5,702 nt of DNA, from positions 1 to 5,702 of the forward strand of contig JAITMY010000071.1 of NCBI GenBank assembly GCA_031290755.1. The letters are read 5' to 3'. The position numbers and the translations under genes are program-made. Below, piece after piece: positions 1 to 4,594 of the stretch. Position 1 is the first letter of the stretch; every line of letters begins with the position of its first letter. A model generated the notes under the pieces. That model worked only from the letters and a program-made list of their open reading frames with translations, had not been told where the DNA came from and did not search any database. This stretch comes from Prevotellaceae bacterium (lineage in GTDB: Bacteria; Bacteroidota; Bacteroidia; Bacteroidales; UBA932).

Positions 1-115
1 CGTGCACGCGGGCGAGGCGCAGGAGGGCAGCGGCTACCCCTTCGGCATCGTGCGCCTCGACGATGGGCAGGAGCTGGCGCGGCTGCGGCTCACCTTTAGC
101 GGCAGCGGGCAGTGA
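1..115 (+). CDS. C-terminal fragment of an unidentified protein (5' end outside window)
   Basis: Reading from base 2, an open frame of 37 codons runs to a TGA at 113-115. The visible end contains GYPFGIVRLDDGQELARLRL and then a short Ser/Gly tail. The alternating charged and hydrophobic residues look like the last beta strands of a soluble domain rather than random translation. GC-rich third positions match the neighbouring genes. The downstream membrane-protein gene begins only 23 bp later on the same strand, so the two are probably co-transcribed. The fragment is too short to assign to a family, and I do not propose a function. Confidence refers to its being a real gene end. Confidence 0.6.
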   Translation, partial: VHAGEAQEGSGYPFGIVRLDDGQELARLRLTFSGSGQ

Positions 116-138
116 GCGCTTGCTGTGTGGGGGGATAG

Positions 139-1098
139 ATGATGAAGGAAATCCGCTTGCTTATCGGCGACTTTGCGGTGTTCGCTCGGCAGGACGCGCA
201 TAGGTGGGCTTACGTCTATACGGCGCTGCTGCTGGCGGTCGTCCTCGCGCTGATGTACGGCACGGCGTGGGGGCAGCGCTTTATGCAGGGCATGCTGCCG
301 CTGGGCAACCCCTACGCCAACCACGCGCTGCGCTACGTGGGCATCTACTTCCTTACGCTCATCCCCACGCTGGCCTTGCGGCGCGACTATGCCGCCCTGC
401 GCCGCCCCGCGCTCTACGCCAAGGCGCTGCTGCTAACCCTGCTGCTTAGCTTTACCGAGACCTTCTCGTGGCAGGAGGTGCTCCACTTCGACGGCGCCGC
501 CACGCCCACCGAGCAGCGCTACCTCCTGAAAGTGCTGTGGCGCACGCGCAACCTCACCTTGGTGCTGCCCGTGCTGGCGCTGCTCCGCATGGTGGTGGAC
601 AGGCAGGTGAAGGGTCTCTACGGCTTGTGCCGCGGCAGCCACCACGTGAGGGCCTACCTGTGGCTCTACGTGGCCATAGTCCCGCTACTGGCGCTGGCCT
701 CGCTCACCCCCGACTTTTTGGCCTACTACCCCAGCTACAAGCCGTGGGTGTTCGGCGAGGTGTTTGGCCGTCTGGCGTGGCTCAACGCCGCCGCGTTCGA
801 GCTGGTGTACATGGCCGACTTCGTGATGGTGGAGCTGTTTTTTCGCGGTGCGCTGGTCATCGGCATGGCAAGGCTGATGGGGCGTAGCGCCGTGCTGCCT
901 ATGGTGGCGGTGTACGTGTCGCTGCACTTTGGCAAGCCCTGCTTGGAGGCGGTGTCAGCAGCCTTTGGCGGGTACTTTCTGGGGGCCGTGGCGTTCCAGT
1001 CGCGGCACATTTGGGGCGGCGTAATCATCCACATGGGCATTGCGCTGCTGATAGAGCTGCTGCGGTTCGCAGAGCACTACGCGCTGGGGGTGGGGTAG
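139..1098 (+). CDS. CPBP-family (CAAX protease/bacteriocin-processing-like) integral membrane protein
   Basis: This is a 319-residue polytopic membrane protein. Hydrophobic segments are visible near residues 24-42, 66-80, 94-108, 138-153, 173-190, 218-231, 236-262, 274-287 and 291-309. The C-terminal third has the layout of CPBP (Abi/Rce1-like) intramembrane proteases: ELFFRG at 232-237, then a histidine in SLHFGKP (H263), a Gly-rich helix (GGYFLG, 277-282), and a last histidine after IWGG (H298). Known family members cleave near the C-terminus of prenylated proteins or process peptides, using a glutamate and two histidines; the substrate here is unknown. The usual paired EE of motif 1 is VE here (V231-E232), so the position normally taken by the first glutamate is valine. 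Activity is therefore uncertain, or this is a subfamily with a shifted motif. The start could be either of two adjacent ATGs (139 or 142); a G-rich stretch lies just upstream. It is probably in an operon with the gene ending at 115, and it converges on the thioredoxin gene with a 5-bp gap. Confidence 0.8.
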   Translation: MMKEIRLLIGDFAVFARQDAHRWAYVYTALLLAVVLALMYGTAWGQRFMQGMLPLGNPYANHALRYVGIYFLTLIPTLALRRDYAALRRPALYAKALLLTLLLSFTETFSWQEVLHFDGAATPTEQRYLLKVLWRTRNLTLVLPVLALLRMVVDRQVKGLYGLCRGSHHVRAYLWLYVAIVPLLALASLTPDFLAYYPSYKPWVFGEVFGRLAWLNAAAFELVYMADFVMVELFFRGALVIGMARLMGRSAVLPMVAVYVSLHFGKPCLEAVSAAFGGYFLGAVAFQSRHIWGGVIIHMGIALLIELLRFAEHYALGVG

Positions 1099-1103
1099 GG
1101 CGG

Positions 1104-1421
1104 CTACAGCAGCGCCTTGAGCTTATCCTCAAACGCGCCTTGCGTAGCCGAGCCTACCAGCTTATCCACCACCTCGCCGTTTTTGAAAAACAGCACCGTG
1201 GGGATGTTGCGGATGCCGTACCGCGCGGGGATTTGCTCGTTGGCGTCAATGTCCACCTTGCCCACCACCGCGCGCCCTTCGTAGGCTTTGGCGAGCGCTT
1301 CGATAGTCGGCGCAATGGCGCGGCACGGGCCACACCACGTTGCCCAGAAGTCCAACATCACAGGTTTATCGCTTTTGAGCACTGCCTGCTCAAAGGTTCC
1401 ATCGGTAATTTCGAGAGCCAT
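1104..1421 (-). CDS. trxA: thioredoxin
   Basis: A 105-residue protein, the standard length for a single-domain cytoplasmic thioredoxin. The redox-active WCGPC motif lies at residues 29-33 (C30 and C33), preceded by the conserved DFWA (24-27). The cis-proline is in IPT at 73-75, and the C-terminal GEVVDKLVG region is typical. There is no signal peptide or membrane anchor, so this is the cytosolic disulfide reductase normally recharged by thioredoxin reductase. It reduces enzymes such as ribonucleotide reductase and methionine sulfoxide reductase. It is the last gene of the minus-strand series greA - HIT - trxA, starting 35 bp after the HIT stop. No strong promoter box is seen in that gap, only an A-rich run before the ATG, so co-transcription is likely but not proven. 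The TAG stop lies 5 bp from the stop of the convergent membrane-protein gene. Confidence 0.97.
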   Translation of the reverse strand: MALEITDGTFEQAVLKSDKPVMLDFWATWCGPCRAIAPTIEALAKAYEGRAVVGKVDIDANEQIPARYGIRNIPTVLFFKNGEVVDKLVGSATQGAFEDKLKALL

Positions 1422-1456
1422 ATTTTGTATGTTTTTAGAAGTTTAAAACGAGATGT

Positions 1457-1855
1457 TTACGCCGTATGCCTTGCGCGGATGCTTTCAGCAATGGCGGCAA
1501 ACTCCTCCTTCTCCAGCTCCAGCTTGGGCTTTTTGAAGTCCACGTCGGCCTCGCTATTGAGCGGGATGAGGTGAATGTGCGCGTGGGGCACCTCCAGCCC
1601 CAGCACCGCCACGCCGATACGCTTGCAGGGCAGCGCCGCCTGCTGGGCTTTCGCCACCTTTTGCGCGAACAGCCAAAGCCCGCTTAGCGTTTGCGCATCA
1701 ACGTCGAACAGGTAGTCCACCTCTTTTTTGGGGATAACCAGCGTGTGCCCCTTGGCGATGGGGTTAATGTCTAAAAAGGCAAAGTAGCGGTCGTCTTCGG
1801 CCACCTTGTAGCAAGGAATTTCGCCCTGCGCTATTTTACTGAAAATGCTGCTCAT
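1457..1855 (-). CDS. HIT-family nucleotide hydrolase/transferase-like protein
   Basis: A 132-residue histidine-triad protein of the HINT-like branch. The N-terminus has SIFSKIAQGEIPCYKV, followed by the strand pattern FAFLDINPIAKGHTLVIPKKEV typical of this fold. The catalytic triad HAHIHLIP spans residues 91-98, with H91, H93 and H95. HIT proteins form dimers that bind nucleotides and often hydrolyse purine nucleoside phosphoramidates or related AMP conjugates; the natural substrate in bacteria is usually unknown. The final 30 residues are charged and helical (KPKLELEKEEFAAIAESIR). It lies 66 bp downstream of greA and 35 bp upstream of trxA on the same strand. Greater specificity (for example a hinT label) is not justified from sequence alone. 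Confidence 0.95.
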   Translation of the reverse strand: MSSIFSKIAQGEIPCYKVAEDDRYFAFLDINPIAKGHTLVIPKKEVDYLFDVDAQTLSGLWLFAQKVAKAQQAALPCKRIGVAVLGLEVPHAHIHLIPLNSEADVDFKKPKLELEKEEFAAIAESIRARHTA

Positions 1856-1921
1856 AGTTTTATCAAAAGTTGAGTTCTTCTACCATTCCCCCTGCACGCT
1901 GAAAGGCACGTGCGGCAAGGC

Positions 1922-2392
1922 TTACACCGCTATGCCCACCACCTCCAGCTTCAGCGTGCCCGCGGGGATGCTCACCTCTACCACGTCGCCCACCTTTTTG
2001 CCCAGCAGCGCCTTGGCGATGGGCGTGGCAATGGAGAGCTTGCCCGACTTGAAGTCGGCCTCGCTTTCGGTAACTAAAGTGTACTCCATGCTGGTTTTGT
2101 TGCTCAAGTTTTTAAGCTTCACCTTGTTGAGCAGCTGAATTTTGGAGGTGTCGATTTTGGAGTCGTCAATCACTTTGGCGTTGGCCAGCATGGTTTCCAT
2201 TTGCGAAATTTTCATTTCGAGCAGGCCCTGCGCATCCTTCGCCGCATCGTACTCTGCGTTTTCCGAAAGGTCGCCCTTGTCGCGTGCCTCAGCAATGGCG
2301 CGAGAAACCGCCGGTCGGTCAACGCACTTCAGCTTGTCCAAGTCAGCGCGGAGCTTCTCCAAGCCTTTTTCTGTTAAATAAGTATATGCCAT
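1922..2392 (-). CDS. greA: transcription elongation factor GreA
   Basis: A 156-residue protein, close to the usual 158. Residues 1-75 form the N-terminal antiparallel coiled coil. Its tip carries GDLSENAEY (40-48), including the acidic D41 and E44 that enter the RNA polymerase secondary channel and position catalytic magnesium for cleavage of backtracked RNA. The C-terminal FKBP-like domain includes SIATPIAKALLGKKVGD and an IPAGTLKLEVVGI ending. I chose the ATG at 2390-2392, giving MAYTYLTEKG, because Gre proteins begin this way. An in-frame upstream ATG at 2473 would add 27 residues translated through a terminator-like hairpin and is rejected. A Bacteroidetes-type promoter and a possible attenuator lie upstream. 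The gene leads a probable greA - HIT - trxA cluster. Confidence 0.97.
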   Translation of the reverse strand: MAYTYLTEKGLEKLRADLDKLKCVDRPAVSRAIAEARDKGDLSENAEYDAAKDAQGLLEMKISQMETMLANAKVIDDSKIDTSKIQLLNKVKLKNLSNKTSMEYTLVTESEADFKSGKLSIATPIAKALLGKKVGDVVEVSIPAGTLKLEVVGIAV

Positions 2393-2415
2393 AAAAGTGT
2401 TCTGTAGTTTAGGGT

Positions 2416-2455
2416 AAAAAAAATAAAGAATCCCCCACCGTTTATAGGGGACTCT
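2416..2455 (-). terminator. intrinsic terminator-like hairpin in the greA leader (possible attenuator)
   Basis: Read on the minus strand, AGAGUCCCC (2455-2447) pairs with GGGGAUUCU (2435-2427) through 9 bp including one G-U, around an 11-nt loop. UUAUUUUUUUU follows directly (2426-2416). This is the form of a Rho-independent terminator. No minus-strand gene lies upstream of it, and it sits between the predicted greA promoter and the greA start codon. It would therefore end a short transcript of roughly 60 nt starting near 2478, with read-through needed to express greA. The stem and U-tract are seen directly; the regulatory role is inferred. Confidence 0.7.
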
Positions 2456-2483
2456 TCTGTGCTCTACAACCATACATCGAGAG

Positions 2484-2514
2484 CAAATATAGCAACATTC
2501 TTTTCCTGAAGCAA
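2484..2514 (-). promoter_or_regulatory. Bacteroidetes-type promoter for greA
   Basis: On the minus strand there is a perfect TAnnTTTG -7 box, TATATTTG (2491-2484). A TTG-containing -33 element, TTGC (2514-2511), lies 19 nt upstream of it. Box identity and spacing fit the primary-sigma promoter consensus of Bacteroidetes. Transcription would start about 4-7 nt downstream, near 2477-2480, giving a leader of about 85 nt before the greA ATG. Confidence 0.7.
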
Positions 2515-2518
2515 CATT
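2491..2518. repeat. 9-bp direct repeat with 19-bp period across the greA promoter
   Basis: AGCAACATT occurs at 2491-2499 and again at 2510-2518. One copy abuts the -7 box and the other covers the -33 box. It may simply reflect the repeated TTGC of the promoter, or be a pair of operator half-sites about two helical turns apart. The repeat itself is certain; a function is speculative. Confidence 0.5.
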
Positions 2519-2556
2519 TTAGCCGCCCCGAACTGTTAATTTATTCGTATTTTTGC

Positions 2557-2585
2557 GCTAAGGCAATGGTTGCGCCCGCCTTAGC
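2557..2585. repeat. 8-bp perfect inverted repeat between greA and ssrA
   Basis: GCTAAGGC (2557-2564) and GCCTTAGC (2578-2585) are perfect inverted copies separated by 13 bp. There is no T-tract on either side good enough for an intrinsic terminator. The element lies upstream of the greA promoter and about 70 bp upstream of the ssrA -7 box. It could be a regulator-binding site or a chance palindrome. Apart from this and the promoters, I see nothing in the 2485-2677 intergenic stretch. Confidence 0.4.
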
Positions 2586-2653
2586 ATTTGATATTTAGCT
2601 TTTCTAACGCGCATTTGAGGTTTTTTATAGCGCGATGGTAGGAAAAAGTTTGC

Positions 2654-2661
2654 TACCTTTG
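2654..2661 (+). promoter_or_regulatory. -7 box of the ssrA (tmRNA) promoter
   Basis: TACCTTTG is an exact TAnnTTTG match and ends 16 nt before the mature tmRNA 5' end. This spacing is expected if transcription starts near 2666 and RNase P trims a short leader. No clear TTG -33 element is found at the usual distance; the region 2629-2640 has none. The -7 call therefore stands largely alone. Confidence 0.6.
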
Positions 2662-2677
2662 CAGCCTTATACGCTTT

Positions 2678-3077
2678 GGGGCTGCTTGGTTTTGACAGCA
2701 GGATGACTTGAGGTGTAAGCATGCCGAGCGTTGTACGGAAGCTCGTAAATATCAATGTGCAAGCCATAACTGGCGAAAACAATTACGCACTCGCTGCTTA
2801 GTCGTTAGACGACCAAAGCTTTATCGGCGGCTCAAGGAGCAGGCTGACGAGTATCCCGCTCATGGTTCCGCTCAATAACTTGTGGGCATACGGGGTATCA
2901 TCAATTTTGAGATAGTCGGGCGCTTGCCTCGCGCATCCGGCGAAACTTTAGGGGCTAAGGGCTACATTCGGCAGCAGCTCGCCTGATGCAGCCACGAAAA
3001 CCGAAGACCTGCTAAGCATGTAGAAAGCGCACTAAGACCTTGTTTGGACGCGGGTTCGACTCCCGCCAGCTCCACCA
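2678..3077 (+). ncRNA. ssrA: transfer-messenger RNA (tmRNA)
   Basis: A 400-nt one-piece tmRNA. The acceptor stem pairs GGGGCTG (2678-2684) with CAGCTCC (3067-3073) over 7 bp with one G-U, followed by A and a genome-encoded CCA (3075-3077). The T arm is GCGGG-TTCGACT-CCCGC just upstream. A small D-like region follows the 5' strand (GGTTTTGACAGCAGG). GAGC (2727-2730) and GCTC (2742-2745) fit the pseudoknot ahead of the tag frame. The tag reading frame is at 2772-2801. The conserved CTAAGCATGTAG block typical of the 3' half is near 3011-3022. With SmpB it is charged with alanine, enters stalled ribosomes, adds a degradation tag and frees the ribosome. Three overlapping open frames (2558-2782 minus, and 3040-3237 plus) are not genes. 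Confidence 0.98.
2772..2801 (+). other. tmRNA proteolysis-tag reading frame (GENNYALAA-stop)
   Basis: Within ssrA the frame GGC GAA AAC AAT TAC GCA CTC GCT GCT TAG encodes GENNYALAA and stops at 2799-2801. The preceding Ala is supplied by the charged tmRNA, giving AGENNYALAA. The terminal ALAA is the ClpXP-recognised end. The GENNYALAA form matches what I recall for Porphyromonas and supports a Bacteroidales origin. The resume codon is assigned from alignment to known tags and not by any feature visible in the RNA itself. Confidence 0.93.
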
Positions 3078-3090
3078 CCATACTCTCCGT

Positions 3091-3141
3091 GTAAGCACGC
3101 GAGCTTTGCAAAGGTGCTCGCAGCTGAGCGCTGCTGCTTAC
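3091..3141 (+). other. structured RNA element in the tmRNA trailer
   Basis: An outer helix pairs GTAAGCA (3091-3097) with TGCTTAC (3135-3141). It encloses GCGAGC (3099-3104) with GCTCGC (3116-3121). A short second arm of the CAGC...GCTG type follows at about 3121-3133. Together they could fold as a compact three-way junction starting 13 nt after the mature tmRNA end. It may direct 3' processing or transcription termination. The pairings are seen; the fold and role are inferred. Confidence 0.5.
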
Positions 3142-3143
3142 TC

Positions 3144-3167
3144 AAAAGAGGCACGGCGCTTTTTTTT
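3144..3167 (+). terminator. probable transcription terminator downstream of ssrA
   Basis: AAAAG (3144-3148) can pair with CTTTT (3159-3163), and the run of eight T at 3160-3167 forms a U-tract. The stem is weak by itself. The stronger paired element just upstream (3091-3141) may cooperate. This is the only T-run after GC-rich structure between ssrA and the next promoter. Confidence 0.45.
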
Positions 3168-3187
3168 ACTTTATTTTTGGAGAGGCG

Positions 3188-3216
3188 TTGCAGCTACGAT
3201 ATTTTTTTTAACTTCG
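3188..3216 (+). promoter_or_regulatory. probable promoter of the DUF5606-type gene
   Basis: TTG (3188-3190) is followed after 18 nt by TAACTTCG (3209-3216), a one-mismatch version of TAnnTTTG. Transcription would start near 3221, leaving a leader of about 45 nt before the ATG at 3266. No riboswitch-like structure is seen in that leader. Confidence 0.45.
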
Positions 3217-3265
3217 CAGGATGTGAAGTGTTTGTGAGCAAGTTAAATGTTAATAGGCTAAGGGT

Positions 3266-3832
3266 ATGGAATTAAAGGAAATTTTAGCAGTAACGGGGCA
3301 GCCCGGATTATTTAAGCTCATTTCAAAGGGGTGGGGCGGCATCATTGTGGAGTCGCTGGTGGACAAAAGGCGCGTCAACATTCCCATTTCCGCAAAGATG
3401 AGCAACTTGGGCGATGTCGCCGTGTTCACCAGCGGCGAGGAGGCGCCTTTGCACGTGGTGCTGAAGGCGCTCAAGGAGAAGTGCAACGGGGAGCAATCCA
3501 TTGATCCCAAGGCCACCGGCGACGAGCAGCTGAGGAGCTACTTCGCCGAGCTTCTTCCGACGTACGACAAGGAAAGGGTTTACCTGTCGGACATCAAGAA
3601 GATGATAGCGTGGTACAACTTGCTTCAAAAAAACGAGATGCTCGATTTTGAGGTGAAGGAGGAGGAAGCGGCGGAGGAGGACAAGGCTGCTGCTGCAACG
3701 GCGGAGAAGGCGCCTGCTAAGGCCCCCGCTAAAGCGGCGAAAAAAGCAGCCCCCGCCAAGAGCTTCAAGCCGGCCTCGTCCAAGGCGGCAGGCTCTGCCG
3801 GCAAGGTGAACGCTCCGCGCAAGGCGCAGTAG
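3266..3832 (+). CDS. DUF5606-type conserved Bacteroidetes protein with Lys/Ala/Pro-rich tail
   Basis: A 188-residue cytoplasmic protein of unknown function. Residues 1-57 (MELKEILAVTGQPGLFKLIS, then IIVESLVDKRRV and LGDVAVFT) match the N-terminal pattern I associate with DUF5606 proteins of Bacteroidetes, which look like a small beta domain. Residues 84-130 form a helical segment (DEQLRSYFAELLPTYDKERVYLSDIKKMIAWYNLL). An acidic patch follows (KEEEAAEEDK, 131-140). The last 48 residues are low complexity, rich in Ala, Lys and Pro, including KAPAKAPAKAAKKAAPAK at 148-165, like a histone H1 tail. Such tails often bind nucleic acids, but that is inference. It has its own promoter-like sequence and converges on rsmE with a hairpin in the 24-bp gap. 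The family assignment comes from memory of its N-terminal pattern. Confidence 0.85.
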   Translation: MELKEILAVTGQPGLFKLISKGWGGIIVESLVDKRRVNIPISAKMSNLGDVAVFTSGEEAPLHVVLKALKEKCNGEQSIDPKATGDEQLRSYFAELLPTYDKERVYLSDIKKMIAWYNLLQKNEMLDFEVKEEEAAEEDKAAAATAEKAPAKAPAKAAKKAAPAKSFKPASSKAAGSAGKVNAPRKAQ

Positions 3833-3836
3833 GTCG

Positions 3837-3853
3837 CCTGCGCAGAGCGCAGG
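3837..3853. terminator. GC hairpin between convergent genes (possible bidirectional terminator)
   Basis: CCTGCGC (3837-3843) and GCGCAGG (3847-3853) form a perfect 7-bp stem with a 3-nt loop. It fills most of the 24-bp gap between the stop of the DUF5606-type gene and the stop of rsmE. There is no T-tract on either strand, so it may work only with Rho, as an RNA 3'-end stabiliser, or not at all. Confidence 0.45.
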
Positions 3854-3856
3854 GGC

Positions 3857-4558
3857 TTACAGGTTGAGGGCGGCGACCATGCTACAGGCTACCACGCCGG
3901 CTGTTTCGGTGCGTAGCCGACCGGCGCCCAAGCTCAGCGCAGCAAACCCGTGCCGCCGCGCAATGTCCACCTCGGAGGGGCTGAAGTCGCCCTCGGGGCC
4001 AACCAACATCAGCAGCCGGCTATGGGGGCTGACGGCAAGGGGCAGCGGCGTTTTGGGGCTGTCCATGCAGTGGGCAATGCCCTTCACGCCCTCGAACCCT
4101 TGGGCAACGAAGTCCGCGAAGCCCTGCATGGGGTTGAGCCGTGGGTGGTAGGCCTTCAGCGACTGCTTCACCGCGGCGGTGATAACCTTCTCCGAGCGGT
4201 CGTGCTTCACCGCTTTCCGCTCCGAGCGCTCGCACAGCAGCGGGGTTATTTCGTCAATGCCGATTTCGGTAGCTTTTTCCAAAAACCATTCGTAGCGCTC
4301 TACGTTTTTGGTGGGGGCAATGGCGATGTGCAGGTGGTAGCTGCGCTTGCCAAACTCTTGCTGAGCGTGGGCTACGTGCACCGTACAGCGCTTGTCGTGT
4401 GCGCTGCTGATTTGCGCGGTGTACAGCCCCCCGTGGCCGTCGATGAGGTGCACGGTGTCGCCAACGTTCAGGCGCAGCACCCTCACGCAGTGCTTCGACT
4501 CCTCCTCGCAGAGCGTGTATGTTTCGCCGATAATATCGGGCGTGTAAAAAAGGTGCAT
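3857..4558 (-). CDS. rsmE: 16S rRNA (uracil1498-N3)-methyltransferase RsmE
   Basis: A 233-residue protein, close to the family's usual 240. The N-terminal part (about 1-68) is the PUA-like RNA-binding domain: MHLFYTPDI, then SKHCVRVLRLNVGDTVHLIDGHG. The rest is a SPOUT-type knotted methyltransferase domain. It has the family signatures KATEIGIDEITPLLCERSER (95-114), KQSLKAYHP, LVGPEGDFSPSE (185-196) and LGAGRLRTETA (210-220). The last two build the S-adenosylmethionine-binding knot. The enzyme methylates N3 of U1498 in helix 44 of 16S rRNA on assembled 30S subunits. I start at the ATG 4556-4558 because it gives the MHLFY family N-terminus; the frame stays open for another 266 codons, but only as an antisense shadow of murI. 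It is divergent from murI. Confidence 0.97.
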   Translation of the reverse strand: MHLFYTPDIIGETYTLCEEESKHCVRVLRLNVGDTVHLIDGHGGLYTAQISSAHDKRCTVHVAHAQQEFGKRSYHLHIAIAPTKNVERYEWFLEKATEIGIDEITPLLCERSERKAVKHDRSEKVITAAVKQSLKAYHPRLNPMQGFADFVAQGFEGVKGIAHCMDSPKTPLPLAVSPHSRLLMLVGPEGDFSPSEVDIARRHGFAALSLGAGRLRTETAGVVACSMVAALNL

Positions 4559-4594
4559 AGTAGTTATCGCTTCATTTTGCTGTAAAGATAAGCA
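4559..4594. promoter_or_regulatory. divergent rsmE/murI promoter region
   Basis: These 36 bp separate the two start codons and are AT-rich compared with the flanking genes. On the plus strand TCATTTTG (4572-4579) is a one-mismatch TAnnTTTG ahead of murI. On the minus strand TATCTTTA (4590-4583) is a one-mismatch box ahead of rsmE. Neither has a convincing TTG at -33, so these are candidates only. If both are used, the promoters overlap and each lies very close to its gene. Confidence 0.35.

Noticed and set aside
468..887. 139-codon plus-strand open frame inside the CPBP gene
   Set aside because: It is an alternate frame of a GC-rich gene, rich in Arg, Ala, Gly and Pro, with no membrane or domain pattern, whereas the main frame has recognisable motifs.
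1011..1574. 187-codon plus-strand open frame over trxA and the HIT gene
   Set aside because: It is antisense to two clearly identified genes and has the low-complexity Arg/Ala/His composition of a shadow frame.
2393..2473. 27-residue N-terminal extension of GreA from an ATG at 2473
   Set aside because: It would be translated through the terminator-like hairpin and its U-tract, shows no family similarity, and GreA proteins start at the MAYTYLTE position.
2427..2473. Possible tRNA or other small stable RNA in the greA leader
   Set aside because: No cloverleaf, T-loop or acceptor pairing could be drawn. The sequence is fully explained by a single hairpin with a U-tract.
2558..2782. 74-codon minus-strand open frame over the ssrA promoter and 5' half
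   Set aside because: It overlaps the tmRNA and its promoter and shows no recognisable motif.
3040..3237. 65-codon open frame across the 3' end of tmRNA and its trailer
   Set aside because: It starts inside the T arm of tmRNA and passes through the trailer structure and terminator. Its composition shows no protein-like pattern.
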